64,000 bases of DNA from Phytophthora quininea (taxonomy: Eukaryota > Oomycota > Peronosporomycetes > Peronosporales > Peronosporaceae), in assembly GCA_011947345.1 (NCBI GenBank), contig JAAVTG010000731.1:1-64000 (forward strand). Direction: 5' to 3'. The number at the start of each line of letters is the position of its first letter. Positions within the stretch are counted from its first letter, which is position 1. The position numbers were made by a program, and so were the translations under genes. Shown piece by piece: positions 1-11,748 of the stretch. The notes under the pieces are model-generated. The model saw nothing but the letters and a program-made list of their open reading frames with translations, was not told the origin of the DNA and made no database searches.

Positions 1-1515
1 TCCACATCCTACACCGTAGAAACCCTCAGTTAATGACCATCACAAAGCAACAGTTCAGTGGGGCATTTCCTACCTTTGCCTTGTGGTGAATCTTATTATA
101 CTCGTCGACAGCTTGCGCTTTCTCATCTCGGAGTTGCTTTAGCTTTTCTTCGTGGTCCTGGATCATTGCAGCTTCGTCATTTTTCCACTAATATCTCACA
201 AGAAAAATAATTCCATTGTTAGTAACTTCATAAGCATCGTAGCAATTGCATTCATCATTTCTCCACTCACTGCCACTTCCAACGCCTTGAGCTTTTCCAA
301 TTCACGATGCATCGAGTCGGATTTCTGTCGTTCTTGATACAGCTTCGCGTCCAGCGATCGGATGTTTTCACGCATGGTTGCCACGATCTTGGCGTGCTCC
401 TTCTCTTTGTTTGCCATCTCCTCCTTCTTCACTGTTTCAGCGACATCTTTGTCGCGTGAGTTTGTGTCAGCAACAGCATTCTCGTTCTTGACGTCATCCA
501 CATCGACATGTTCCGCATCCACACCACCCCTCCGTTCCACAAATTCACTTAAACGGTCGTAGTCTCGACATGCTCGGTGCCTCTCTGTTTCTTTGTATTC
601 CAAGTCACGCTCAAGATCAGCGATCCGAGTCTTGCACTGTATCAACAAGCACATCATCGGTCAGCAACAAAAAATAATAAATAAATCCTTAATATGTCCT
701 ACCGTTTGTAACTGCTCCTTCAGCACCATCGTTTCCGCAACAGCGGCGCGCTTTCCTGAAGAATATGCGCGTATTCAATAGCTCTGGGCTTGTCTTGCGC
801 TCCAACTGCAGCCAGCAGTTTCTGCAGCAGTTCTTTCGTTTTCTCACTCTTTTGTTTAAGCTGTTCATGCACATCCTGCTCCATTTTGGATAGCTGTCCA
901 GCATTAATCATTGTGTACCCATTGATGTCCTCATCGATGGGTAAGGACACGTCTGCGTCTGGTTCCTCTGTGTGTGCGTCTCTGGCAACAGTGAGGAACC
1001 ATTCTGGCAGATTTAACTTTAGCTCCGTCGCGCGTATACGGACTTGTCCAAAGCTGTCCACAGCGTTTAATGCCGCCTGCCAGGCTTCGTTAGTAGCCTC
1101 GTCGGAGGCAGACGAAGGCTCCACGCTCTTCACTGCACCCAGCAGCTCGTCCTGCAGCTGGAACCACTGCCTCCTCAAGCAGCGGAAGGAGGCCCCGGCC
1201 ATCCCTTGGGACCGGAACAGAGCCTCGCACTTAGTGGTCAGAAACTGGATGCGACGGTTCTTCTCCTTCAGATCAATCTCCAGAGCGCGGTTCTTCTCCT
1301 TCACAGCTTCCATGGTGTTGGGGTTAGCCTGCAGTAAAGAGACATCAGTCTGGTATACAGAAACCAAGTGAAATGGCGCCTCCAACCTCGGGCGGCGTCG
1401 GGTCCTCCAGCTTGATCTTCTTGGCCGACGACTCGCCTCCCAGGGGGCCGCTGGTCTCACGCCGCTTCCTGTGGACCGCGCCGTTCTCTATTGAGTGCGC
1501 CGCGCTGTCCGCCAT
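1..1515 (-). CDS. BRE1-like E3 ubiquitin ligase, N-terminal part (runs off left edge)
   Basis: The best match by appearance is the N-terminal half of a BRE1/RNF20-type ligase, which monoubiquitinates histone H2B in the nucleus. The ATG at 1515 opens a short region with basic KKIKLED and KRRE stretches. A long Glu/Lys/Leu-rich coiled coil follows (about residues 45-400), including a hydrophobic Phe-Gln-Leu-Gln-Asp-Glu-Leu helix like the one near the start of BRE1 proteins. Exons that keep one frame are 1387-1515, 807-1328, 703-750, 271-636 and 74-187, with introns of 56-82 bp. The acceptor of the second intron is the least certain. The diagnostic C-terminal RING finger would lie left of the window and is not seen, so the family call rests on the coiled-coil pattern alone. 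A different nuclear coiled-coil protein is possible. Confidence 0.5.
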
Positions 1516-1649
1516 GGCCGCTACTGCCTCCTGCTTACGCCCACACGTCTGCTCGGATCTTCGCTCCCCTCCACTGAGCAATTCTGCGCGAATATTTATG
1601 AGACTAAAAGTTAAGTCCGATTTAGCTCACACGAGTTAATTTGCGACCA

Positions 1650-3371
1650 CTAATAGAATAGTGCGCGGATGACAAGCAAGCTGAGCGGCATGATGCTGAT
1701 GAACATTGCAGCAGCCACAGCGAAGAGCAGCAATGTGCGGGACTTGGCCTTGCGGACGATCTTCACGAGACACGTGCGACCGAGAAGCGTCATCACGAAA
1801 CCTACGGGAAGCATCAACTTGGCCAGACCCAGATCTAGTTTGCCCCACAAGAAGAAGTTGAAGGACACCACTGCGAAAACACGAGAGCACTCGTCAATGA
1901 AGCTGTTATCAACAGCACACAATACGAAACAATACTCACTACCAGTGGCAAACAGCACTGTCGTAGCGGACGTAGCCGACACTGCAGAAGGAGAAAAGTT
2001 GACCTTATGCAACAGGCGGGAAGTCGGACCCTCTCCACCGACGCCAAAGGCACCAGCAACTGCTCCAATTCCCAGCAACTGAAGCGGGAGCTTCCGAAGC
2101 AAATCCGGTGACCACTGTTTTGAAACATCGGCAAGTTAGTTCGGGAGTTGTTGGCAGCAAGCGCAAAACCAAATGCTTTTTACCTGGATCTCATTCGGTG
2201 CGAGGATGAAGTGAGGGGTCTGCTGTCGCTGAAAGGTAGCCACAACTCCTTTCATCTGGTAATGCGAGACGACCGACAGAAAAATAAACGGCAGCAGCGA
2301 CACGATGAAGAAGAAGAAGGATGTTGGCGGTATTCCAAGCGGGCTGGGGAAGTACTTGCCGCCCTGGAGCGATGTGAGCAGAACGGTTGCGCCGAAGAGT
2401 CCGAAATTCTTCCCGAGCTGTCGCCAAGGGAAGCTTTTAACCTTGTACTGAAAAGCACCATCATCCTGGAAAATGAGCACGACAGACTGTTAGGGATGTA
2501 AGCTGCTAAAGTATTAAAACCGAGTCGGACCTGAAAGCTAGATGACGCCGCACCAATCAGCGACACTGTCTCGAGAGTGCTGCACAGGCGCCAGTTCTCG
2601 TCTCGTCCAGCAGCCCGAGCCTTCTCGAGCGCTTTTTGCCCACGTATGCCAGGTAAACTATCAACGCAACGACGAGCAATGATGAGGAGAACCAGGAGAT
2701 GATCGAGGCTCCAAACCCCGCCCCCACTGCATGCACACCCAACAACATTTCGTCACTAAAATCCAGCACACAATTTAGAGTATACATTGACAAACGTACT
2801 CAGAAGCATGGGCTGCATGATTAACTCCATATCCCAATTGATCAACGAACTGGAAGAGTTCACCGGCTTCTTCCATAGATTTAGAAGCAGGTCGCCCAAC
2901 GCTGCAAGAACCACATGACCCAAGTCAACCTCCCAGAATTTGTTTTTATTATCCTTTCCACACTCACCCCTCCAAAGATCGTGATGCTAGCTAGTGGGAT
3001 AGCTTGCTACAACCACAAAATAGTCAGCAATTAGATTAAAAAAATCATTGCGACACAACATTCTCAAGTGCACGCACCTCTGGCGGCACCTTGAGCACGA
3101 GGATGAAGACAGCATCTAGCACCGCTCCGCCGCCGATCTTGCCTCCCGTGGAGATGAGCACCATGAGAGCCGCCAGAATGATGGCGATCATGCGGTGCGG
3201 CAGCTCCACAAAGTGGAAAGACTCGTGCGGTTCATTGAGCGGCTCGTCGTCAGTAGGGAACGTCGGGATGGGGCCGAACTTGACCGGGTTCTCTCCGCCT
3301 CCTTGCGGCTGGGCTAGTGCCACAGCTGATGCCAGCGCCAGCGCTGTCAGGGCGCGAACGATAGCGCGCAT
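1650..3371 (-). CDS. TauE/SafE-family membrane transporter, paralog 1
   Basis: Putative anion or sulfite/sulfoacetate exporter of the TauE/SafE family, acting in a membrane. The N-terminus is a signal peptide or first helix (MRAIVRALTALALASAVALA). The first conserved half follows (IAIILAALMVLISTGGKIGGGAVLDAVFIL split over the exon end, then QAIPLASITIFGG). Next come a conserved LLNLW...LINWDMELIMQPMLL block, several hydrophobic helices, and the second half with LLGIGAVAGAFGVGGEGPTSRLL and SATSATTVLF. The protein ends in ...VIRALFY. At least five introns of about 60-70 bp are evident; exon 1 is 3078-3371 and exon 2 2968-3006. Joining exon 2 to exon 3 in frame needs one more G in the G run at 2967-2970, the same error type seen elsewhere. 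The gene lies tail-to-head with its paralog 3471-5128. The substrate cannot be told from sequence. Confidence 0.85.
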
Positions 3372-3470
3372 TCCTCTCCCTTGTCCTGCTTGAAGAGCGA
3401 ATCTGAAAGTGACATTTTGAATCAGAAATAACGGCTTTTACTGGATAAAAACTAATTAGAAAACTTCAAC

Positions 3471-5128
3471 TTAGTCGACTAACGCTCGGATGCTCTCGAC
3501 GCTCATGGCGGCGGCGCTGACGAGGACGATGGCGGCCATGGAGAAGATGGTGAGCGACGGACAGTTAAAGCGCTGCACCACCTTGAGCAGACACATGTGG
3601 CCGACGTAAGTCATGAGGAAGCCCATGGGCAGCATGATCTGCGCGAAGTGCAAGTCTAGAGACCCTTCAAGAGGTAGTTGAATGCCGACACTGTGCACAA
3701 ACAAGCTTCGTCAGATTCTACGTACATCACAAGAAATGGAAGCAGTAAGCATACTCCCACTGGAGAACAGCACGGTGGTGGCGGTCATGGCTGACGCTGC
3801 GGACGCGTCGACGCCCAATTCCAAGAGCAACGGGCCGTTAATGATGCCTCCGCCGATACCGAACATGCCCGAGACGGTGCCAGCCGCAAGCTGGGAAGAA
3901 CCGGATCGAGGACGATGTCCACTGCACATGAAGACCACAACACACTGGTGAGTTTTGAGTCTGAGACGAATGAGCCACCGCAGTTTGCATACCTCGATTT
4001 CGTGGGGCTCTAACACATATCCAGCACTTTGTTGCTCCCGGTAGGTGGCTCCCAGATTTTGCAACGAGAAGTAGCTCATGCCGACCAGGAAGGCGTACGG
4101 AAGCGCCACCACCAGCGGATACCATGGCGACGATGAGTCAATTCCTACGGGGCTATCAAAGCCCTTCCCACCTCGAAGAACCTTCATGCTGATGATGACG
4201 ACGAACAAGCCCATCAGGGAACCCAGTTTCCTCCACGGCACATTGGCTTGGAGATCAAGATCGAGCTCGATGCTGCCACCGGACTTGATGGGATCTATCG
4301 CAATCGAGTCGATCCCTAGTAGGAGGTAGACTCGGGTGTGACTCCGCACTGCCACCGCTCCTTTCGACGAGCACTGATGGCCTTCTGCAGAGTTCGCGTG
4401 CCGGTCACGGTGAGAACCATCACCAGCAGCACGCAGAGCAACCAGGTCGGCGTGATGGCGTTGAAAAAGGTGCCGCAGGTCGCTCCCACTGCAGCGTTTC
4501 AACAGCTCATCAGCAACTAATTTTACAAGACGGAACAGGATTGAGTCACGTACACAACAGCAGCGGTTGCATGACGAGAATGGTGTCCCAATCGATGAGC
4601 GGTTCGGTGGAGTTTGGTCGGGTGCGACGCAGGTTCAGGAACAAGTTACCGAAAGCTGAACATGCAGCGATAACGTCAGCCCCAAACCCGGCGCCAATGC
4701 AGGCCATTTGAGTCAGCGTTACCTCCTCCAAGAATCGTAATGCTGGAAAGCGGAATGGCGGTCTGCAAAAGGACACAAGAGTTCAAACAGCAGAACGCAA
4801 ATATGCTCGTCAGTCGCCCAGTCACGTCTGTCATGACAAACTCCAAGTCGCACCTTGGCGCTGAGGTCCATGACGAGGATGTAGATGGGGTCGAGCACGC
4901 CGCCACCGCCGGTGCCTCCTCCGGCAGCCACGAAGATCACCAGCGCCGCCAACGCCATGCCGAACAGCTCACGCTGCGCCAACGATCCCTCGGCCGGGGT
5001 GATCACGTGCTCGTCGGCCGGCGGTGGCCCAGTCACTTCGGCTGCTCCGCGCAGCGTTTGCTTTGCGCCTCCACGACCGCCAGCAATGCCGCGAGGATCA
5101 CCAGTCCCGCAATGCGAGTAAGTCTCAT
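3471..5128 (-). CDS. TauE/SafE-family membrane transporter, paralog 2
   Basis: Second TauE/SafE transporter, with the same exon order as its neighbour. Visible blocks are ALAALVIFVAAGGGTGGGGVLDPIYIL, then TAIPLSSITILGG, then AFGNLFLNL...LIDWDTILVMQPLLL. After a charged loop come WRKLGSLMGLFVVIISMKVLRGG and the C-terminal half (AAGTVSGMFGIGGGIINGPLLLEL, SAMTATTVLFSSGS). It ends at VESIRALVD. A good signal peptide begins at the ATG at 5128 (MRLTRIAGLVILAALLAVVEA). That frame stops after 31 codons, and the transporter continues in the frame that one missing base would restore. A start upstream at about 5264 would avoid this but gives a non-hydrophobic, unlikely N-terminus. The gene appears to be a tandem duplicate of 1650-3371; function is inferred from the family only. 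Confidence 0.85.
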
Positions 5129-6019
5129 CTATAGACTGTGTCGTTCTTTCTCTCTTGACCCTGCGCAGCAAAACACGAAGTGGTGGCAACCGACGCTGCA
5201 ATTCAGCAGCAAGCGAGGCGTCGCCGGTCTGGAATCTTCCCAATGTTTCCTGTCTCGACGGCAACCAGAGCCAATCACGCGCACAATCGCGAGCCAGTCA
5301 CGACTAGCGAGTGCACTCGGGATGCGGAGCAACATGCTGTCGCTTGGGCAGAGAGCGGGCTCAGCTGATAATCGCGGAGCGATCCGAAGATCACTTCAAC
5401 CTGCTACCTAGCACCGAGCCAACGGTGCGACTGTTGGAGGTGTGCTGCACCAGAATCGGGCAAAACCAATCGGCTGGGAACAAGAACTGCAATGCCATTG
5501 AGCGCTGGGACCACCGCTGGGACCGCCCTCTTCGACTGGCCGGTTTTAACGTAACCGCGCGCGTAGGTTGTCGTCGCGCGTTGTGTGATGCAGCCCACCG
5601 CCGCCGATCCGACCGCAACGGGAGAGGTCTGTTCACGCGGAGACCGCGGCGTCATGGCTGCAGCGAGAGCTCGCGTCGATTGCCGACCGTGTTCGCAGCG
5701 AGATCGAAATTGTGCGCATGGCATAGCCGGCAAACAGGGTCCGCAGCCAAGAGGAGCGAGCCAATGTACACATCATTTCGGACGAGACCGAAGAAGACGG
5801 TCTTCTCACAAAAGCAGACGCATCCTAATGGGACAGCCACCTCCTCTTCAGTCCTGAAGAAGAGGGTCAAGAGGATTGTCGTTTTTGCAACCAACACACG
5901 CAACCAATTTACACAAGTACCGCGTTGAGGCCCATGTAGGTATGTATTCTTTTCTCCTCTCGCTGCAGACCCTCATCCGCGATGGAATAAATACCGATCG
6001 CCGCGGTGATCATCAACAG
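5129..6019. other. Intergenic region, no gene supported
   Basis: About 0.9 kb between the transporter start and the end of the next minus-strand gene. Open frames occur on both strands, including a 205-codon one at 5311-5928, but none has an ATG in good context, a domain, or convincing amino-acid composition. Part of a minus-strand gene with small exons around 5640-5900 cannot be excluded. Confidence 0.4.
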
Positions 6020-6796
6020 TTACTGAATGCTGCACGGGATCGCGGACTCGGACGATGCCTTCTCGCTCGCAGTCTCTGGGAACGGGATGTCCGCGAACGA
6101 GAAGTTGTCTTTGAACTCGACCGCAAAGCAAGCCGCCAGCCGGCCGTACCTCGCCGAGTTGGACCAGCCGGGGAACTGCGACCGGAGCACGATCGAGACC
6201 GACGACCCCAGTTTAATGTGCTCCAACAACTCTGACGAGCCGGTAAAGTATCTGCGGTGCTGGCGGAAGTTCCGTCCAGCGCGCAGGTTCGGGCATAGTC
6301 CCATGCGCTTTAGCTCCTTGGGCTCTCCGTCGTCGCCTATCCTCGTCACGGCGATCTCGGACCACGACCAGGAGGCCCTATACGTCCCGTTATGTTCGCG
6401 CCCGTCGGTGGCCCAGCCCTGGTCCTTGGACGTGAGGTCGGCCACCAGCAACGCACACTTGCTGACGTTGACGCCGTCGGGCACCTGCAGTTCCTCTGTG
6501 GTCGGCAGCTGCAGCACGCAGTAGTCCTCGTCCATGTCACTGCGTCCTCTGCGGGGCTCCTCCGTCTCCGTCTGGAAGCCTAGCAGCACGCCCGCCAGCT
6601 CTAGCACATTGTTGACGATGTCGACTGGGAACGCACCAAGTTGCGCCACGACGGAGCCGATGTACAGGATCTCGTCCATGGGGCGCGGCTGGATGGCCGC
6701 CTGCTCCTCGTCCTCCGTCAGCACCCGCGCCTCGCTGGCGGAGAAGATGGCGTCGTCGGCCAGGAACACGCCGCTCTCCACGCCTCGTTGCGCCAT
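6020..6796 (-). CDS. Unrecognised protein with a GTYRASW-type conserved block
   Basis: Intact frame of about 258 codons from the ATG at 6796. I do not recognise the family with confidence. The N-terminus is charged and alanine-rich. A hydrophobic stretch follows (EILYIGSVVAQLGAFPVDIVNNVLELAGVL), which could be an amphipathic or membrane-associated helix. The rest is a globular-looking segment with ADLTSKDQGWATDG, the block GTYRASWSW, RRYFTGSSELLEHI and IVLRSQFPGWSNSARYGRL. The Trp/Tyr/Gly-rich blocks and the PGW motif resemble a beta-rich domain found in uncharacterised fungal and oomycete proteins. That comparison is from memory, and no function follows. The codon frame continues upstream to 6850, where the sequence reads like an intron acceptor (CCAAGCAG), so a short upstream exon may exist. 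Confidence 0.6.
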   Translation of the reverse strand: MAQRGVESGVFLADDAIFSASEARVLTEDEEQAAIQPRPMDEILYIGSVVAQLGAFPVDIVNNVLELAGVLLGFQTETEEPRRGRSDMDEDYCVLQLPTTEELQVPDGVNVSKCALLVADLTSKDQGWATDGREHNGTYRASWSWSEIAVTRIGDDGEPKELKRMGLCPNLRAGRNFRQHRRYFTGSSELLEHIKLGSSVSIVLRSQFPGWSNSARYGRLAACFAVEFKDNFSFADIPFPETASEKASSESAIPCSIQ

Positions 6797-6859
6797 TCTC
6801 GCAGCTTCTTCTTTCGCTCTTTCTGCTTGGAGAACAAAAATGACGAACATTGGCCAATC

Positions 6860-7324
6860 ACAGGGCGCTTTTGTCCTTGGCAGTGCAGGCTTGTCAGCTT
6901 AAGTCGAGCAGGAGGAAGGAAGCGCATGCACAGCTGACCTATAATCTTCCTCTGCTGGTCTCGATTGCCGCTCTCTTCCTTTGGAGAATTGATGCATGGT
7001 AATCGCGCGGATGTTAAAGCTCACGGTCAATGAAAACCCTCCGGTGGGAAGAGCGTTTCACGACAACAACCACAAACGGCCGGCATGGTGTTCGCAAGCA
7101 GATGCAACATGGCACCAGGAAGCCTGCAAAGGCAACAAGTGTACTCGCCCAGATGCTACTATCTCTTGAATATATGGTCTCTTTCGCCTCTGACGTTGAA
7201 TTTTCTTGAAAAAGTTGCCGTTCTCAGATGATTCTGCTTACACGCGAAAGGTCGAAAAGAAAACCAGGTCGCGTGGATTCCCGCACTTGCCGTCGAGGAC
7301 GCTGCGCCAGAAAGCCCCGCCGCC
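6860..7324. other. Divergent intergenic region
   Basis: The start regions of the minus-strand gene (6796) and the CBS-PB1 gene (7325) share this 0.5-kb gap, so it probably holds both promoters. No TATA box or other site was clear, and no ORF is supported. Confidence 0.4.
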
Positions 7325-9328
7325 ATGCAGCGCAAGGAGCGAGACGCGCGTAAGCCCCGTGAGCTGGTGTTCTCTACGCGAGAGGTGGGCCGCAAGGCCA
7401 AGGCGCGGCAGCAACAGCAACAAGAGCAAGAGACACAGCAGACCGCTCGACAGGAAGAGCAACCGTCGGCGAGCACGATGCTGACGCGTCAGCACCGGCG
7501 CAGCCACAGCCACAGCCGCTCCGTGAAGCGCATGCGGCCGTCGCGCGCTCTGCTGCAAGGAGACCACGCCACAGTGGCGCAGTGTGTGCGTATGATGGTG
7601 GAGAAGCGGACGGACGCCGTGCTGCTGGTGGACAAGAATGGGCTGCTCACAGGCATCCTGACGGACCGAGACGTCGCGCTGAAAGTGGTGGCCGTGGGAA
7701 GGAACCCAAAGATGACACGCGTGTCGGAGGTCATGACTCTGGACCCTCGATGCGTGTCGGCCAATGCCAGCGCTATCGACGCGCTCAAGATGATGATCTT
7801 GGGGCAGTTCCGCCACCTGCCGGTCACGGACAATGACAAAGGTACTGTAGCCAGGAGAGTGTTGTTGGTGTTCTGGACGAACTAATGTGAGGTTTGTTTT
7901 TAATAGTGGTGGGAATTCTGGATATTGCGAAATGTCTGTATGAGGCCATCACGAAGCTGGAGCATGCGTACCGCAGATCGTCGGAAGGACTGGAAGATAT
8001 GCTACACAAGGTATTGCAAAGAGACTCCGAGTGTCTTAAAGGTCTAACGTGCCTTTGCCACAGCTGGAGATAGAAATGTCCGGGTCGACCAGTGCGAACC
8101 TGTTCGAGAACTTGCGCCGACAGGTACTGTGTGCGAACCCTTTTTGGAGCTCGTAGCAAACTTGTCACTGACCACAATTGTTTAGCTCTTCGTCCCGACG
8201 CTGTCAGAAATTATAATGAAGGATTCAGAAGTTCCAATCTTGAGAACTTCGTCGACTGCGATGGATGCCGCACGCATGATGCTCATACAAAAGACATGTG
8301 CCGTAATTGTTTGTGATGACGCTAATCGCACGGTGGGGATTTTCACGACCAAGGACTTGGTGCGAAGAGTGGTCGCTGTGTCATTGGAACCCAGCCAGAG
8401 CTACTTGTCAAGCGTAATGACAGTTGATCCGCACTCAGCCACCATGGGAACAACAATTTTGGAGACACTGCACTCGATGCACAACGGCAGATTCTTGCAC
8501 GTTCCAGTGTTTGACGAGAGCAAAAGTCTAGTGGGCATTGTGGATGTGCTGCAGGTCACGCGCGGTGTGCTGAAGCAGATGAAAATCTTTCAAAGCGTGA
8601 AAGACGACAGTGTTCAACCGTTGTTGGATCAGTTCCGCAATAGTTTGCGAAAGTCAATCGAAGACGTTGAACACGACGAAGAAGCCGATGAAGGGTCAAA
8701 CGTTGGAGTGGATGATTTCGACACGTCATCTGGAGTAGACATTGCCTCGTTGGTCGGGCGACAGTCATGGAGCGATTTTCAAATGAGCCAGTCATCGACG
8801 ACTAGTGGAACACGAGACCCCTCTCTAGTAAGCGAGAATCCCCTCAACGAAGACCAACACACGCCGGATGTGTTTGTCTACAAGTTAGCGGACTGTTATG
8901 GAAACAATCACCGTTTTACGAGCTCGGCTGAGTCGGTGAAACAGCTTCTTCTGGATGTTCAGAGTCGTCTCGGTGATAACACGATTCGTCGAATCCTCTA
9001 CGTTGACGATGAAGGCGACCATGTACGTGTATACCTATGCCACGTATTTTACAGTCTAGTTGCTGAACGCGCTTTATATTATGCGTAGGTTCTACTCGCG
9101 GAGGATTCCGACCTTAAAGACGCAGTTAATCGGGCTCGAACGTGGGGAAACAAATACATCCGTCTGATGATCCCACACTACAGGTCACCCGGTCGTCGTG
9201 GACGGCTTGCTGTTCGTCGAGCACTGGCACACAACCCTGAAACCGCGCTTGGCGTGGTATATTACGCTGCTGCCGTAGCAGCCATTGCAGGTGCCTCGTT
9301 CTTCTTGAGCAGACGACACGCTGGGTAG
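7325..9328 (+). CDS. CBS-domain protein with PB1 domain and C-terminal membrane anchor
   Basis: Predicted 585-residue protein with the architecture of plant CBSCBSPB proteins: four CBS motifs as two pairs, then PB1, then a tail helix. CBS domains bind adenosyl ligands and act as energy sensors; PB1 mediates protein-protein contacts. Exons are 7325-7841, 7907-8010, 8064-8123, 8186-9022 and 9089-9328, all GT-AG and in frame. A Gln/Arg-rich N-terminus precedes the first pair (residues about 75-200, with TDAVLLVDKNGLLTGILTDRDV). The second pair lies around 260-400 (IFTTKDLVRRVV, VPVFDESKSLVGIVDVLQV). PB1 lies around 455-545 and runs across the last intron. The C-terminus (TALGVVYYAAAVAAIAGASFFL) is a single helix followed by Arg-Arg-His, typical of a tail anchor. 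The organelle is unknown. Confidence 0.9.
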
Positions 9329-9595
9329 TGTCAGGATAAGTGATGGCCTTAGTTACCAGTGTTTCATGCGTTCTTCAACTTGTATTTTTGTTAATCATTT
9401 AAGCAGAATAAACGTTGCCAGCATGCAGGCAACTTGCATCATGATACAAGCAGTCATGTGAACTGATGTTTTTATTGAAAAACAGAAAGCAAAACTTGCG
9501 GGCCATAAATATAAGCTGCACGATCAAAACGAAGCAATCTAGCTTAGCGAGCAGACTTGGATGGGAGCTGCTTGTGGCGAGATCACGGATGCGCC

Positions 9596-10474
9596 TTAGG
9601 AAGTGAAGCGAGACACAGTTGCCGACACGTGCATGACGCTAAAGAGCGACAGCAGGACGATGGACTTCCACGAGAAGAATTGCGGGAAGTGGTAGAAAAG
9701 AGTCCACAGGCCGTAAAGAAATATCCCAGTCAGGATCAGCAGCGTGTCCTGCGAGTTTAACGTCTTAAGGTTCGTTTGACGCGCAGCCTGTGGATGTGGA
9801 ATTTGGGCTACAACAATAGAAAGCGTACGGTTAGAATCAACCTTAGGCCAAAAACAAAATACAAGTCTTCAGCTTACGAGCATCCGTGACCACGCTGTGG
9901 ATCACCCCGTTCTCTTCGATGCCGTACACCCCCATCGATCGTTTGGGGAGTAGCAGTACACCCATATGGATCAACCGGACTTTCTTGCCGGTCGCAAGCT
10001 CCTCCGCGAAGAACTGCCACACATTTACACAAGACAGTCACATTTCATTCAACATGCCCGTTTAGCTTCTGCCGTCACCTCAGCAATGAAATCGTCGACC
10101 AGCTGCGTCTCCTTGAACCAGGCACTGCGGATCTCCTCTCCCTGTCGTAGCCGAACGGGCAGATAGCCCTCTGGTACTGCAGCGTCTGCTGTTGATGCGC
10201 CTTCTTCCTCCGAGGTCTGGCAAGAAGTGCAACTTAGTACAATGCCAATTAACAATAAGAAAAGTGGATCCGCTTACCGATTCTGCGGGCTGCGAGTTCG
10301 ACGACAGCGACTCGACGACTCTGCAAGTCCGACATAGCCCACCGAGAGACACAATGCCAGTGAGACTCAACTCGACCAGCTAAGGGAGGAACGTTTAGCG
10401 TACTCTGCGTCGTCGTCCACGAGCTCCCACTCGTCATGCAGCGCGGAGGAAGGTGCTGATGCAGAAGAGTCCAT
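9596..10474 (-). CDS. Ubiquitin-like-fold membrane protein
   Basis: Predicted 199-residue protein from five exons (10404-10474, 10278-10320, 10079-10216, 9878-10013, 9596-9807) whose frames join exactly. After an acidic, Ser-rich start (ELVDDDAE) comes a ubiquitin-like fold. It reads LPVRLRQGEEI, a helix with QLVDDFIAE, then AEELATGKKVRLIHMGVLL and YGIEENGVIHSVV, which matches the G-x-x-V-R-L-I and G-x-V-I-H-x-V pattern of ubiquitin-like domains. The C-terminus holds two hydrophobic segments (TLLILTGIFLYGLWTLFYHF and SIVLLSLFSVMHVSA). This order resembles TMUB and Dsc3-type proteins of ER quality control. The exact ortholog is uncertain, so no symbol is given. Confidence 0.75.
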
Positions 10475-11269
10475 GGGTGACGTCTAGGAAGAAGGTGGGG
10501 AGAGCGAGACGTAGTGTGGCCCTGAGTCGGAAGGTGGAGCACTGCTTTTTTCTTTGGAGATGGAATAGTCTCGCGACCTCAAGTAGCAACTTGGGGTATA
10601 CAAAAGCTAGTCTAATCTCTCAACTTGCAACTTATTCCACTTCAATTCGCTATCTCGCCAGTTGGTTCAACTGCAACACGGATGTTGCCAACTCAGCTCG
10701 ACGTGGAGGCACCTCGGCTGGGTTGAGCTGGTGGACACCTCTAGATAAAGAGAGAGCAAGCGACAAGGGTCGATTGGAAATACAATAACTGCAGTCGGTT
10801 TGATTGCTAGCGTGGAATGTCCTTACCATGAATAAAACGGGAGCAGAAAGCGCAAGTGTTCTCCATGAAGTCGCGCAAATTAGACTATCCGGTTTGTTGT
10901 TTTAGGCTGCATTCGCTGTTACTCCCTAGGCTAGATTGAGTGCGGAGGAATACCAGGTGTCGGCGACAAGCCACCTAAATGGACTGCACACAAAGACGTA
11001 GTGAGTGCAATCGTATGTGGTGTGCAAGTCGTGACCTCATTGTCAATCCGGCAGCAAAAGCGTCCACGTCTCAGCCCCTCTGATCAAAATGTGCGATAAG
11101 GTCTGTATCCCCAAGTTGAAATCCCAGTTGTCGTATGCTTTAGCGACCAAATAACGACATCCATTGTATTCCCAACCTCTATACAATGACAACTACATGT
11201 CTTTGGATCGGCCACGAACGTGGCAAGCTTCCTCATTCTGCAAGTCGACACAAAGCAGGGAAGACCACG
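10475..11269. other. Divergent intergenic region
   Basis: About 0.8 kb between the minus-strand ubiquitin-like gene and the plus-strand glycerate kinase gene. It should contain both promoters. I see no supported ORF, RNA gene or repeat. Confidence 0.4.
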
Positions 11270-11725
11270 ATGGCAGCGGCTTTGAAAGAACGCACGCAGC
11301 AACTGCGCCAGCACATTGAGGCACTGATCCGTCGCGATGCCGCCAAGCGCTCGCAGGCTCTGGACGAGCGCGCGTTGCGTCGCCGCGTGGACGACTACTA
11401 CCTTCCCATGTTCAGCTGGACCACGGAGGTCGTGGAGGCAGCGCAGCAGAAGCAGGGGGCAGCAAGCGCTGCGTTTGCATCGGACTGAGCTGTCCGCAGG
11501 GCGGCGGGAAGACCACCGCCTCCATGTATATGCAGGAGGCTCTGGCCCTCGTGGGCAAGAAGTGCGCCGTCATGTCGCTCGACGACGTGTACTGGAAGCA
11601 CGAGCAGCAGGTGGTGGTCGCCGAGGCGAACCCAGGTAATCCGTTGCTTCAGGTGAGCATTGCAATGTGGCGTGCTGAGGCTGCGAAGACTGATAAGGCG
11701 ATGAGATCTTTTTGGTTGCAGTACC

Positions 11726-11733
11726 GCGGGAAC
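11726..11733. repeat. Target-site duplication, left copy
   Basis: GCGGGAAC immediately precedes the element and is repeated perfectly at 16879-16886. Eight base pairs is the size typical of hAT insertions. Confidence 0.92.
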
Positions 11734-11748
11734 TAGGGTGGATCCTTA
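11734..11748 (+). repeat. Left terminal inverted repeat of the hAT element
   Basis: TAGGGTGGATCCTTA; pairs with the right end at 16864-16878 with one mismatch. Confidence 0.9.

Noticed and set aside
5311..5928. 205-codon plus-strand open frame
   Set aside because: No domain, Arg/Cys-rich shadow-like composition, poor start context and no intron structure.
7238..7816. 192-codon minus-strand open frame
   Set aside because: It is the antisense of the first exon of the CBS-PB1 gene and is His/Arg/Leu-rich, as expected of an antisense frame.
11270..11733. Calling the glycerate kinase 5' part a separate short gene
   Set aside because: The protein continues exactly across the transposon and target duplication, so the two parts are one split gene.
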